NCBI GenBank assembly: GCA_947479755.1
Contig: CANKAM010000006.1
Location: 1 to 64,000, forward strand
DNA: 64,000 nt
From: Bacteroidota bacterium
GTDB taxonomy: Bacteria > Bacteroidota > Bacteroidia > SXHM01
Direction: 5' to 3'
The notes below the pieces were generated by a model, which saw only the letters and a list, made by a program, of their open reading frames with translations, was not told the origin of the DNA and did not search any database. This document shows positions 53,556 to 62,782 of this stretch, one piece after another; position 1 is the first letter of the stretch, and every line of letters starts with the position of its first letter. A program made the position numbers and the translations under genes.

Positions 53556-54008
53556 TTACTTAATGAAATCATAACTAGGAATGTCTTTTATAAAAACATG
53601 CTCACCATTTTCATAATCCATTTTGCAACAGAAATGGTTAATGCCATTTGTAACAACCAGATAATTCATTTTCAACGGTGCGTTGTAACGTGCAATCTGA
53701 AAGAAAACATCTTGTGTAATTTTTACTTCGGGAGCTTTGCATTCAATAATCATCCGTGGTAATCCATCATTAGTATAAATAACAATATCACCTCTTTGTT
53801 TTTTGGTTCCGCGATTAAGCGAAACTTCAACTGCAATTAATGAAGATGGGAATTTTTTTTCTGTAATAAGAAATGTAATAATGTGCTGACGCACCCATTC
53901 TTCGGGAGTAAGTGCAACATACTTCTTCCTTACGGTGTCAAAAATTTGTGTTCTTTTGTTCTCCTCTTTTATCTTGAATTGATAGTCAGGAAAATTGAGT
54001 TTTTGCAT
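53556..54008 (-). CDS. Small HsdR-N-like PD-(D/E)xK nuclease-fold protein
   Basis: ATG 54008 gives 150 residues (MQKLNFPDYQFKIKEE); the longer frame starts at TTG. The core shows the restriction-endonuclease fold: RGDIVIY (Asp) and MIIECKAPE (Glu-x-Lys), preceded by VALTPEEWVRQHIITFLI, which is typical of the type I R-subunit N-terminal domain family (HSDR_N_2). It stands alone, without methylase or specificity genes, and such solo domains are common in Bacteroidota. DNA cleavage is possible but not shown. It is divergent from amn. Confidence 0.87.
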   Translation of the reverse strand: MQKLNFPDYQFKIKEENKRTQIFDTVRKKYVALTPEEWVRQHIITFLITEKKFPSSLIAVEVSLNRGTKKQRGDIVIYTNDGLPRMIIECKAPEVKITQDVFFQIARYNAPLKMNYLVVTNGINHFCCKMDYENGEHVFIKDIPSYDFIK

Positions 54009-54042
54009 AAGGAATTTGAACAAAGATAATCGAAACAAAACT

Positions 54043-54813
54043 ATGGATACTAAAAAAGCAATTGTAGAAAACTGGCTGCCACGCTATACCGGGACTGCGC
54101 TTAAAGATTTTGGTGATTATATTCTGCTCACCAACTTTCAGAACTACGTAAATTATTTTGCAGAGAAGATGAAAGTGAAAGTAAACGGGCAGGATAAACC
54201 AATGCCCAACGCCACCAGCGGAAGAATTACCATCATCAATTTTGGTATGGGCAGCGCAAATGCTGCTACCGTAATGGATTTGCTGAGCGCGATAAAACCA
54301 AAAGCAGTTTTGTTTTTGGGCAAATGTGGCGGACTGAAAAAGAAAAACCAACTGGGCGATTTGATCTTACCGATTGCTGCCATAAGAGGTGAAGGAACTT
54401 CCAATGACTACATGCCGCCCGAAGTGCCTGCACTACCCGCTTTCAACATGCAAAAAGCCGTTTCAACTTCAATTCGTCAAAACGGAATGGACTACTGGAC
54501 AGGCACTGTTTTCACGACCAATCGAAGAGTTTGGGAACACGATAATGAGTTCAAAAAATACCTGCGCAAAATCCGTGCAATGGGTATTGACATGGAAACC
54601 GCCACCATTTTTACGGCAGGCTTCCGGAATGAAATTTCATGTGGTGCATTATTATTGGTAAGCGACCAACCTATGATTTCATCCGGAGTAAAAACTGATA
54701 AAAGCGATAAAAAAGTAACACAGAAGTTTGTGGATAAGCATATAAAAATTGGCATCGATTCACTGAACGAGTTAATCAATAACGGGCTTACGGTGAAGCA
54801 TCTGAAGTTTTAG
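54043..54813 (+). CDS. amn: AMP nucleosidase
   Basis: ATG 54043 gives 256 residues (MDTKKAIVENWLPRYTG). It belongs to the purine phosphorylase fold: NFGMGSANAATVMDLLSAIK, LFLGKCGGLKKKNQLGDLIL, the base-site segment AMGIDMETATIF with Met-Glu, and LLLVSDQPM with the catalytic Asp. It hydrolyses AMP to adenine and ribose-5-phosphate. It is the short form lacking the N-terminal domain of E. coli Amn, and this short form is usual in Bacteroidota. Confidence 0.9.
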   Translation: MDTKKAIVENWLPRYTGTALKDFGDYILLTNFQNYVNYFAEKMKVKVNGQDKPMPNATSGRITIINFGMGSANAATVMDLLSAIKPKAVLFLGKCGGLKKKNQLGDLILPIAAIRGEGTSNDYMPPEVPALPAFNMQKAVSTSIRQNGMDYWTGTVFTTNRRVWEHDNEFKKYLRKIRAMGIDMETATIFTAGFRNEISCGALLLVSDQPMISSGVKTDKSDKKVTQKFVDKHIKIGIDSLNELINNGLTVKHLKF

Positions 54814-54817
54814 TGGC

Positions 54818-54891
54818 TAATTGATAGTTGATAATGGGTAAATGGTGGAAAGTATCAGTAGTTTTTATTATCAGTTGTCAACTATCAATTA
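54818..54891. repeat. 14-bp inverted repeat across the start of the M23 gene
   Basis: TAATTGATAGTTGA (54818-54831) is the exact reverse complement of 54878-54891. The right arm continues into TATCAATTATCAATTG and is translated as part of the signal peptide (CQLSIINCEAQ). Confidence 0.85.
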
Positions 54892-56582
54892 TCAATTGCG
54901 AAGCTCAGCACCCAAAAGACTTCTTCCGATCCCCGCTTGATATTCCTCTTTTTCTGTCGGGTAACTTTGGTGAACTGCGCAGCAATCATTTTCACTCAGG
55001 CTTAGATATAAAAACACAGGGCGTTGAAAACAAGCCAGTCTATGCTCCTGCCGATGGTTTTGTATCAAGAATAAAAATTCAACCAGGAGGCTACGGCAAT
55101 GCTATGTATATTAAACACGCCAACGGATATACCACTGTTTACGGGCATCTCAATACTTACAACGACAGCATTGCGAAGTATGTAAAAGCAGAGCAATACA
55201 AAAAAGAAAGTTTCGAAATTGAGTTGTTTCCTGACAGCAATTTATTTCGTGTAAAAAAAGGCGATGTAATTGCTTACACCGGAAACACCGGCAGTTCTGG
55301 CGGGCCTCATCTGCATTTTGAAATACGCGATTCCAAAACCGAAAGTGCATACAATCCTTTGTTCTTTGGTTTTGTAGTAAAGGATAAAATTCCACCTGCA
55401 ATCACTTCATTAATTGTTTATGCCTTTGATGAAAGTTATCGAAAAGGCTGGACAAGCAAGAAAACATATGCTGTTACAAAATCAGAAAATAAGTATGTTG
55501 TGAATGGTGGGAAACCAATTGCAACATCGGGAATAACAGGCTTTGGACTTGAAGTATATGACCAGTTAGACGGAGCAGATAACCACAATGGAGCCTATTC
55601 AATTGAGCTTTTAAAAGACAGTTCCCGAATTTATTTTCACAAGATTGACGAAATGCCTTTTCATCTTTCACGCTTTATAAATAGCCATATTGACTATGAA
55701 GAAAAAGTGCTGAACAAAAATGCAGTTCAGAAAAGTTTTGTTGAACCGGGTAATCAATTAAAAATTTACGACACAAAAATTACAGCCGGCAAAACACTGA
55801 TTGAAACCGGAAAGAAATATACGTTCAGTTACCTTGTTACAGATGTTGCAGGCAACTCTTCTTCACTTAAATTTATAGTAGAAGGAGCTAAAATATCTGA
55901 GCCGCAAAAGAAAGACACGCTTGCTGCAAAAATATTTTACTTCGATTCTGTCAATACATTTAAAGCTACCGGAATTGAATTACAGATGCCCGATTTCGCA
56001 CTCTACCACGACATTGATTTTCTCTATTCGGCAAAACCAAATACAAAGCAAACGTATTCCGCAGTTCACCACATTCATAAAAATACAGTGCCGCTGCAAC
56101 GCGAATACACGCTTTCCATAACACCCGATTCTGTTTCCGAAAAAATAAAAGACAAATTGCTGATTGTCTCCTTTAACAGCAGCGGAAACCCTGTTTCTGA
56201 AGGAGGAAAACTTGAAAACGGAATAGTAGCCACCAAAACAAAATCATTTGGCTCATTTGCTGTAATGGCCGACACAACCAAACCAAAAATAACTCCTGTA
56301 AACATTACCCATGATGGCGATCTGAGTGCAGCAAAAACAATTAAAGTAAAAATCACAGATAACCTTTCGGGCATTGGCTATTACAGAGGCAGCATTGATG
56401 GAAAATGGATATTGATGGAATACGATGCTAAAAACAGTTTGCTTACTTACACCTTTGACCAAATACTTTCAAAAGGAAAACATTATTTTGAGCTTATCTT
56501 AACCGATGGCAAACAAAACACTGCTAAATATGAGGCACATTTTCACCGGTTGACCAAAGTTAATATTGCTCATACCAACTAA
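54834..56582 (+). CDS. Exported M23 family metallopeptidase
   Basis: ATG 54834 gives 582 residues. An uncleaved or cleaved signal (WWKVSVVFIISCQLSIINCEAQ) is followed early by the LytM domain with zinc ligands in NHFHSGLDIK and GPHLHFEI and the YGHL motif (VYGHLN). The long C-terminal 380 residues are beta-rich (IPPAITSLIVYAFDESYRKG, DNLSGIGYYRGSIDGKWI), probably surface Ig-like domains. M23 enzymes cut peptide cross-links of the cell wall. Part of the signal peptide is made by a repeat arm. The end overlaps the converging LysR remnant by 23 bases. Confidence 0.9.
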   Translation: MGKWWKVSVVFIISCQLSIINCEAQHPKDFFRSPLDIPLFLSGNFGELRSNHFHSGLDIKTQGVENKPVYAPADGFVSRIKIQPGGYGNAMYIKHANGYTTVYGHLNTYNDSIAKYVKAEQYKKESFEIELFPDSNLFRVKKGDVIAYTGNTGSSGGPHLHFEIRDSKTESAYNPLFFGFVVKDKIPPAITSLIVYAFDESYRKGWTSKKTYAVTKSENKYVVNGGKPIATSGITGFGLEVYDQLDGADNHNGAYSIELLKDSSRIYFHKIDEMPFHLSRFINSHIDYEEKVLNKNAVQKSFVEPGNQLKIYDTKITAGKTLIETGKKYTFSYLVTDVAGNSSSLKFIVEGAKISEPQKKDTLAAKIFYFDSVNTFKATGIELQMPDFALYHDIDFLYSAKPNTKQTYSAVHHIHKNTVPLQREYTLSITPDSVSEKIKDKLLIVSFNSSGNPVSEGGKLENGIVATKTKSFGSFAVMADTTKPKITPVNITHDGDLSAAKTIKVKITDNLSGIGYYRGSIDGKWILMEYDAKNSLLTYTFDQILSKGKHYFELILTDGKQNTAKYEAHFHRLTKVNIAHTN

Positions 56583-57441
56583 ATTTATCTTGAACAATTT
56601 GTGCTTTTTCTTCTTTTAAATGATTCAAAAATGATAACGAAACCGGAGAATGCTTTTTACCTTTCAACCATATTAAACTCCATGTAGTCTTAATTGGAAG
56701 TCCTTTGATTTGAATAATTTGAAGTTCATTGTTGTGCAGTTCATTTCTAATTCCAATCAAAGGCATAATAGAGTAACCTAATCCGGCCAATAAGGCTTGC
56801 TTAACAGCTTCATTAGAGGTTAACTCCATCTTCTTTAAAACTGATAAGTTATTCCTTTCAATAAAACCCTCCATTGCGTGTCTTGTGCCAGAACCTTTTT
56901 CTCTAAATATTAAAGGCAAATCTTTGAGCATTTCTTTTATTTTGATATCCTTCTTAAATTTTGTTTTTGTACTTCCTACCAAGTACAATTTATTTTGAAG
57001 TAAATCAAGTTTCTCGGTATTTAGTGTAGTTGGCAAAATAGAAACAAGTGCAAAATCAACTTCATTATTTTCTAAATTCTCAACAACTTTGTTCTTGTTA
57101 GTAACATCCATCATTAATTCTATTCCGGAATGCTGTTGCATAAAATCAGCTAAAAAGTAAGGCATTACATACTTTCCAGTTGATACCACTGAAATCTTTA
57201 AACGTCCTGTTAATTGTCCTTTGTAAGCTAAGGTTTTATGGTTTATGGCATAAACTTGATTGATTATATTTTCAGCCGCCTCTGCAATCTCTAGTCCAAA
57301 ATCAGTGATGTAAATTCTTCGCCCAACCACTTCTGTTAAGGGTATGTCAAACTGATCTTGGAAATTCCTCAACTGAATAGATACCGCTGGCTGAGTAAGG
57401 TGCAATTCTTCCGAAGCCTTGGTTACGCTGGAAGAATTCAT
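56560..57441 (-). pseudogene. LysR-family regulator lacking the first HTH helix
   Basis: What remains (293 residues from ATG 57441) starts inside the DNA-binding domain: SVTKASEELHLTQPAVSIQL is the recognition part, while the about 20 residues that normally precede it are gone. The substrate domain (LKISVVSTGKYVMPYFLADF ... YSIMPLIGI) is complete. A GTG start at 57468 only adds residues from the neighbouring sequence. Without helix 1 it is unlikely to bind DNA normally. The loss coincides with the start of a TolC fragment on the other strand. Confidence 0.8.
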
Positions 57442-58072
57442 TATACCCGTTGAATTTGATTCGCGCACTATAAATGAAAATGAAACAGCATCATTTGCAA
57501 TACGGGTTGATAGTATTAGAGAATCGCATCCTGCTATTGCTATTTCAAAGTTTAAAATTTCACGCCTTGAAATTGAAAGAAAATGGAAAGCAGAAAAACT
57601 GAAACCAACCTTAAATATAAATTACAATGCCATTTCTGTGCCTGTTAAAAGTGATGTTTTCAGTAATTACAGCATCAATAATTATAAATGGGGATTAACA
57701 TTCTACATGCCGCTGCTTTTAAGAAAAGAGCGCGGTGACCTTCAGCTAACAAAGCTTAAACTCAGGGATGCAGAATTTGAACTTCAAAATAAAAATCTGG
57801 AATTAATTAACAAAGCAAGAGCAAGCCTGAATGAACATACTGTCTCGAATCAGCAGATTAAACTTTATGCAAACACTGTAAAAGATTACAACTCCTTGCT
57901 TCTTGCTGAGAAAAGAATGTTTGATGGAGGAGAAAGTTCATTATTTATGATAAACGCAAGAGAAATGAGTGCCATTAATGCAAGACTTAAACTTATTGAA
58001 TTAATAACAAAAAACAGAAAAGCATTGCTTGCTGTTGAATATGCATTTGGTGAATTAGGCTTATTAAATTAA
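57442..58072 (+). pseudogene. TolC-type outer-membrane efflux protein, C-terminal half only
   Basis: About 210 residues remain. RVDSIRESHPAIAISKFKIS followed by LEIERKWKAEKLKPTLNINY is the start of the second OEP repeat of TolC/CusC proteins, and RKERGDLQLTKLKLRDAEFELQ with the later helices completes it. The first half, with signal peptide and first repeat, is missing: upstream sequence belongs to the LysR remnant. The frame stays open to a TTG at 57419, but no proper start or signal exists. It is probably non-functional. The partner pump genes are not nearby. Confidence 0.8.
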
Positions 58073-58202
58073 GCTGTAAAGTTCAGAAACTGTAATTTTT
58101 GCTATCCTTGATTGCAGATTTGCAAAAAATAATTCTTGCAGAACGATAAACCTTATTATTTTTGTTCGCGTTTCAATCTCGTTTTTACAATTAATCACTA
58201 CT

Positions 58203-58634
58203 ATGAAAAAGACACTATCAATTTTAACAGTACTTATTTTTGCCTTGGTTTCCTTTGCCAACGCTCAGTGTATTGAAGGCAACTGCTTTACCGGAAGTGG
58301 TAAATTTATTTTCAAAAGTGGCGACAGCTATAATGGTGCCTGGTTCAAAGGTAAACCCGATGGACAAGGAACCTATACCTGGAAGAACGGTGATGTTTAC
58401 AAAGGCGCTTTTATTCAGGGTGAAATGGAAGGGCGCGGAAGTATGATTTGGAATAATGGCGACCGCTACATCGGTACCTGGGAAGCAAATAAAATGCAGG
58501 GACGTGGTCACTACATCTGGGAAACACCGGGTGATGCCATGACGCAGAATAAATTTGAAGGCGACTGGATTGATGGCGTTCAGCGTTTCAGCGAAGTACA
58601 GCCTGTAGGTGAAGTGGAGCAACAGGAACAATAA
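58203..58634 (+). CDS. Exported MORN-repeat protein
   Basis: The product has 143 residues: a signal peptide (KKTLSILTVLIFALVSFANAQ), then three to four MORN repeats (YNGAWFKGKPDGQGTYTWKN, YKGAFIQGEMEGRGSMIWNN, YIGTWEANKMQGRGHYIWE). MORN repeats form a beta-ladder used in protein or membrane contacts; no enzyme activity is expected. The end (PVGEVEQQEQ) is short and polar. The partner is unknown. Confidence 0.9.
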   Translation: MKKTLSILTVLIFALVSFANAQCIEGNCFTGSGKFIFKSGDSYNGAWFKGKPDGQGTYTWKNGDVYKGAFIQGEMEGRGSMIWNNGDRYIGTWEANKMQGRGHYIWETPGDAMTQNKFEGDWIDGVQRFSEVQPVGEVEQQEQ

Positions 58635-58684
58635 ACAATATAAACAAACAAATTTTTAACAGAGCAATTACCTGCTTTGTATGT

Positions 58685-58692
58685 TACCTTTG
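58685..58692 (+). promoter_or_regulatory. -7 box TACCTTTG
   Basis: Exact TAnnTTTG match that ends six bases before GTG 58698. The expected start site would give an mRNA almost without a leader. Confidence 0.55.
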
Positions 58693-58697
58693 CAGCC

Positions 58698-59093
58698 GTG
58701 AAAAGGAAATACAAAATACTTCTGCTCCGCTTTTTCAGTGCACTGCTGTGTTTTCACTTTTTGAACATTAGCATTGAAACACACAAACACTTTCTTTCTC
58801 TCAATTCCTCAACAAATAGTGTTACCCCTTCGGCCGGCAATGAAACAGAAAGCCTGATTAACTTAGTAATGCTTGCAGGAGCAGATATGGAAAACCCTGC
58901 ACCTGAAAACAACGCCAATACTCCGGACACCGATGGTGAAGAAGAAGAAAAAAAATTCACCGGTGATGAGTTCTGTTTTTTGCACCTCAACTATTTTATT
59001 GCTACTGATAGTCAAAACGCGCACCGCTTTCACGGTGTAAGCGATACAAAAGAGTTTATCTCTGAAATAATCCCCCCGCCTCCAAAGGCTTAG
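58698..59093 (+). CDS. Small exported or membrane-anchored protein of unknown function
   Basis: GTG 58698 gives 131 residues; the open frame back to TTG 58677 crosses the -7 box and is unlikely. The start MKRKYKILLLRFFSALLCFH is a signal or anchor. Then comes a low-complexity acidic linker (ENPAPENNANTPDTDGEEEE) and a conserved-looking end with a Cys/His-containing strand (EFCFLHLNYFIATDS) and PPPPKA at the end. I do not recognise it. It lies 80 bases upstream of the SulP gene. Confidence 0.6.
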   Translation: MKRKYKILLLRFFSALLCFHFLNISIETHKHFLSLNSSTNSVTPSAGNETESLINLVMLAGADMENPAPENNANTPDTDGEEEEKKFTGDEFCFLHLNYFIATDSQNAHRFHGVSDTKEFISEIIPPPPKA

Positions 59094-59173
59094 TTTCTCT
59101 TTTTATTTTTCGCTTTATTTTTTGCACATGGAGTAAAATTCATGTGCTTCTATTAATTTTATAAAACTTTTCA

Positions 59174-60763
59174 ATGAAAGGAAAAACAGATTTTGAGTTA
59201 TTGCCCGGTGGATATAACGCCACACTTTTCGGCAAGGATTTATCCTCCGGACTGGTAGTATTTTTAGTTGCACTGCCTTTGTGTCTGGGTATTGCGTTGG
59301 CCTCGGGAGCTCCATTATTTGCAGGAGTTATTGCTGGTATTGTTGGCGGAATTGTAGTGGGTTTAATGAGTGGTTCGCCTTTGGGTGTCTCTGGCCCTGC
59401 TGCGGGTTTGGTGGTAATTATACTCACCGCTTTGCAAACACTGGGAAACTACGAAGCCCTGTTACTGGCCATTGTTATTGCAGGTATTATTCAACTGCTT
59501 GCCGGTTTTGTAAATGCAGGAATTATAGCCTATTATTTTCCTTCCGCTGTAATTAAAGGAATGCTTGCCGCAATAGGATTAACCCTTATTCTGAAAGAAA
59601 TTCCGCATGCACTGGGCTACGATGCCGATTTTATCGGTGATGATGCCTTTATCCAAAAAGACGGACACAACACCTTTACCGAAATCGGATATGCCATTCA
59701 GTATCATAATGACGGTGCAGTAATCATTGCAATTGTTTCCATTCTGTTACTGGTGCTGTTCGAACGGCCTTTTATGAAAAAAATAGGCTTATTCAAATTC
59801 CTGCCGGGTGCCCTGTTTGTAGTTATGATTGGCATAGGACTAAACCTCTTGTTCAATTCCGTTTTTCCAAAATGGACAATGGGCGAGCATCACTTGGTTG
59901 AGTTGCCCGTTGCCTCCTCCCCTGCTCAGTTCTTTGGCTTCTTCACCTTGCCCGACTTTACTGCATGGAAAAATCCGCAGGTATATCTTACTGCTTTAAC
60001 ACTGGCAATTGTGGCAAGTATTGAAACGCTGCTCTGCGTTGAAGCCACCGATAAACTGGACCCCCATCGCAGAACCACACCAACCAACCGCGAATTGAAA
60101 GCACAGGGAATCGGAAACATTATCTCCGGTTTAATCGGTGGAATTCCGGTAACACAGGTAATTGTTCGCAGCTCGGCCAACATCAACTCAGGAGGACAAA
60201 CAAAAGTGGCAACCATCATTCACGGTGTTATTCTGTTGCTGTCGGCTTTAATTATTCCGCGCTTTCTGAATATGATTCCGCTGGCTGCTTTGGCTGGTAT
60301 ATTGCTGATGGTGGGCTACAAACTTTCCAGACTTTCGCTTTACAAAATAATGTTCCGCAACGGCTGGGATCAGTTTATCCCTTTCCTTGTTACCGTAGTT
60401 GCTATACTTGCCACCGATTTGCTCAAAGGCATTGGCATAGGTATGGTGTTCGCATTCTTCTTTATTCTGCGCAGAAATTACAAATATGCCTATCATTACC
60501 AAAAAGAAAGTGTTCACGAAGGCGAAGTAATAAGGCTTACACTTTCCGAAGATGTTACCTTTTTGAATAAAGGCAGTCTGGCGCTAACACTCACCAACCT
60601 GCCCGACAACTGTAAGGTAATTATTGACGGCTCAAAATCACAGGCAATAGATTACGATGTGCTCGAAACAATTCACGATTTTAAAAAACACACGGCACCG
60701 TTCCGTAATATTACAGTCGAAACAATTCATATTAAAGACATAGTGGCATCATCAGGCCACTGA
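59174..60763 (+). CDS. SulP-family anion transporter
   Basis: The product has 529 residues with about 12-14 membrane helices: DLSSGLVVFLVALPLCLGIA, GSPLGVSGPAAGLVVIILTA, AAIGLTLILKEIPHALG, and FASIETLL-like VASIETLLCVEATDKLDPHR. It ends in a short STAS-like cytosolic region (VIRLTLSEDVTFLNKGSL, VIIDGSKSQAIDYDVLETI). SulP proteins carry sulfate or bicarbonate. The beta-carbonic anhydrase gene 27 bases downstream favours bicarbonate, as in other SulP-CA pairs. This is an inference from context. Confidence 0.93.
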   Translation: MKGKTDFELLPGGYNATLFGKDLSSGLVVFLVALPLCLGIALASGAPLFAGVIAGIVGGIVVGLMSGSPLGVSGPAAGLVVIILTALQTLGNYEALLLAIVIAGIIQLLAGFVNAGIIAYYFPSAVIKGMLAAIGLTLILKEIPHALGYDADFIGDDAFIQKDGHNTFTEIGYAIQYHNDGAVIIAIVSILLLVLFERPFMKKIGLFKFLPGALFVVMIGIGLNLLFNSVFPKWTMGEHHLVELPVASSPAQFFGFFTLPDFTAWKNPQVYLTALTLAIVASIETLLCVEATDKLDPHRRTTPTNRELKAQGIGNIISGLIGGIPVTQVIVRSSANINSGGQTKVATIIHGVILLLSALIIPRFLNMIPLAALAGILLMVGYKLSRLSLYKIMFRNGWDQFIPFLVTVVAILATDLLKGIGIGMVFAFFFILRRNYKYAYHYQKESVHEGEVIRLTLSEDVTFLNKGSLALTLTNLPDNCKVIIDGSKSQAIDYDVLETIHDFKKHTAPFRNITVETIHIKDIVASSGH

Positions 60764-60790
60764 TAAAAACCATTTAAAAAACTATACATC

Positions 60791-61435
60791 ATGCAACAGT
60801 CCTATTTAAAACTATTAGACAACAACAAAGTTTGGGTAAAAGAAAAACTGGCTAATAACCCCAATTACTTTTTAAAACTATCACAACTTCAGGCGCCCGA
60901 CTATTTGTGGATTGGCTGTTCAGACAGTCGCGTTCCGGCCAACGAAATCACAGGAACCGAACCGGGCGAAGTATTTGTACACCGCAACATTGCCAACATG
61001 GTGGTGCATACGGATATGAATATGCTCAGCGTATTGGACTATGCCGTTAACGTATTGGAAGTAAAACACGTTATCGTTTGCGGACACTATGGCTGCGGAG
61101 GCATACTCGCGGCTATGGGCAACCAGCAATTCGGTCTTATCGACAACTGGCTGCGCCACATCAAAGATGGCTACGATAAACACCGCGTGGAGTTAGATGC
61201 CATTGCCGATAAAACCGAACGCGCCAATCGCTTTGTAGAACTCAGCGTTATGGAACAGGTACACCACGTCAGCAAAACTTCCATCATCCAAAACTCATGG
61301 AAAAACCACAAACGCCCTTCTATCCACGGCTGGGTCTACGACCTCAAAACAGGTATCATCAAAGACCTCAACGTGCTGATGGACGGCATGGAAGATGTTT
61401 CGGGGGTGTATAAGTTTGATGATGCGAAATCTTAA
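60791..61435 (+). CDS. can: Beta-class carbonic anhydrase
   Basis: The product has 214 residues. Zinc ligands Cys43 (CSDSRVPANE), His99 and Cys102 (CGHYGCGG), and the Asp45/Arg47 pair are present. It interconverts CO2 and bicarbonate in the cytosol. It follows the SulP gene closely and ends before a strong terminator, so the two form one transcript for inorganic carbon supply or pH balance. Confidence 0.96.
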   Translation: MQQSYLKLLDNNKVWVKEKLANNPNYFLKLSQLQAPDYLWIGCSDSRVPANEITGTEPGEVFVHRNIANMVVHTDMNMLSVLDYAVNVLEVKHVIVCGHYGCGGILAAMGNQQFGLIDNWLRHIKDGYDKHRVELDAIADKTERANRFVELSVMEQVHHVSKTSIIQNSWKNHKRPSIHGWVYDLKTGIIKDLNVLMDGMEDVSGVYKFDDAKS

Positions 61436-61456
61436 CAAGCTCTGAACCTCAAAAAC

Positions 61457-61487
61457 AAAAAAAGGGAACCGTTTGGTTCCCTTTTTT
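61457..61487 (+). terminator. Rho-independent terminator
   Basis: Stem AAAAAAGGGAACC with GGTTCCCTTTTTT, loop GTTT, then TTTTTTG on the plus strand, 22 bases after the carbonic anhydrase stop. The T run on both sides could also serve the minus-strand holA. Confidence 0.9.
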
Positions 61488-61504
61488 GTTGATTCATATC
61501 AAAA

Positions 61505-61714
61505 CAGCATCCATTTACATCAGAACTGGATCCAAATTTTTTACAACAGCATCCATTTACAACACAACCGGATCCATATTTTTTGCAACAGCATCCATTT
61601 ACAACGCAAATGGATCCATATTTTTTACAACAGCATCCATTTACAACGCAACTGGATCCAAACTTTTTACAACAGCATCCAATTGCAATGCAATTGCATC
61701 CTAATGCATCGCTT
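61505..61714. repeat. Five tandem repeats of 42 bp overlapping the end of holA
   Basis: Units start at 61505, 61547, 61589, 61631 and 61673, with exact 42-bp period. Each starts CAGCATCCATTTACA and, in units 1-4, carries a GGATCC. Part of a unit is self-complementary: ATCCATTT with AAATGGAT in unit 3, and AATTGCA with TGCAATT in unit 5. Both plus-strand frames over the array are open, giving 14-residue peptide repeats, but neither looks like a protein. The last unit contains the holA stop codon (61701-61703). Confidence 0.92.
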
Positions 61715-62726
61715 TGAAGAAAAACTCCTTCAGCAACTCACCATGCTCGGTGCTCGGGTTATCCACCCCTTTTGATTTAACATCCATTTCGCGCAGCCAT
61801 CCAATAATCTGGCGCACCTTACGCTCATTATAATTACGTGCAGCCGTTTCATAATCTTTCATATAATAAGGATTAACCCCCAACTCACCCGCAATTTGTG
61901 CCGAAGGAACAGAAGCCTTCAGAAAATGATACTTCATCAACTTCGTAAAATAACCATACAGCGTAGCCATAATCAAAGGCAGCGGATGCTCCTTCTGGTT
62001 CTGCGCAAAATAATGCACAATACGCGTAGTCTTCAAAACATCACGCTCACCAAAAACCTTTTGCAACTCAAAAACATTGTAGTCTTTGCTTATACCAATG
62101 TTGCGCTCAATAATATCCGAAGTAAGCGCAGCCCCTTTAGGCAAACTGATAAACACCTTACCCGTTTCGTTCACAATCTTTCCCAAATCATTTCCCAGAT
62201 ACTCCGCCAGCAAATTCGCATTCCGCGCATCAATCACATAACCCTTGCGCTTCACATAATCCGCAATCCATTCCGCCACCTTATAATCCTTCAGCTTCTC
62301 CGATTCAAACAAAACACCCATCTTGTCAATCGTTTTAGCCAGCGCCTTGCGCTTGTCAAGCTTCTTATATTTATAGCAAATCACCAGCAGCGTACTTTTC
62401 TGCGGCTTCTCCACATACGCCAGCAAAGGGTTGGCATCCTCCGACTTTTTAGGTTCAAGGTTCTTGATATTCTGCGCCTCCTTCACAATCACCACCTGAT
62501 AATCACCCATCATCGGAAAACGTTTCGCCTCACTGATAACCGTCAGCAAATCCACATCACCACCGTAAAGCACACTCTGGTTAAACTCCTTCTGCCCCTC
62601 GTCCAGCACATGCTCCGCAATATAATTCGCAATCACATCAATATAAAACGGCTCCTCTCCCATCAGGAAATAAACCGGTTTATAAATCCCGTTCTTTAAA
62701 TCTTTTATAATCTGCTCGAAGGTCAA
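61701..62726 (-). CDS. holA: DNA polymerase III delta subunit (clamp loader)
   Basis: The product has 341 residues, the usual HolA length. Landmarks: KPVYFLMGEEPFYIDVIANY, FPMMGDYQVVIVKEAQNI, AEYLGNDLGKIVNETGKV, and the C-terminal collar segment (FTKLMKYHFLKA, LGVNPYYMKDYETAARNYNE). It opens the beta clamp for loading. Its last four codons and stop are inside the final unit of the 42-bp array. Confidence 0.95.
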   Translation of the reverse strand: MTFEQIIKDLKNGIYKPVYFLMGEEPFYIDVIANYIAEHVLDEGQKEFNQSVLYGGDVDLLTVISEAKRFPMMGDYQVVIVKEAQNIKNLEPKKSEDANPLLAYVEKPQKSTLLVICYKYKKLDKRKALAKTIDKMGVLFESEKLKDYKVAEWIADYVKRKGYVIDARNANLLAEYLGNDLGKIVNETGKVFISLPKGAALTSDIIERNIGISKDYNVFELQKVFGERDVLKTTRIVHYFAQNQKEHPLPLIMATLYGYFTKLMKYHFLKASVPSAQIAGELGVNPYYMKDYETAARNYNERKVRQIIGWLREMDVKSKGVDNPSTEHGELLKEFFFKAMH

Positions 62727-62782
62727 AGCGTGTTCTTTTTTATCCGCCCAAACTTAGCAAAATCCTACGTCATGCAGATAAT

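Noticed and set aside
61473-61775. Protein-coding gene with 14-residue repeats over the 42-bp array
   Set aside because: Two overlapping plus frames are equally open because 42 is a multiple of three; there is no start context, the frame begins inside a terminator, and it runs into holA.
61896-62699. Long open frame on the plus strand opposite holA (267 codons)
   Set aside because: It is antisense to a clear holA, has an unnatural Arg/His/Ile-rich composition and no family resemblance.
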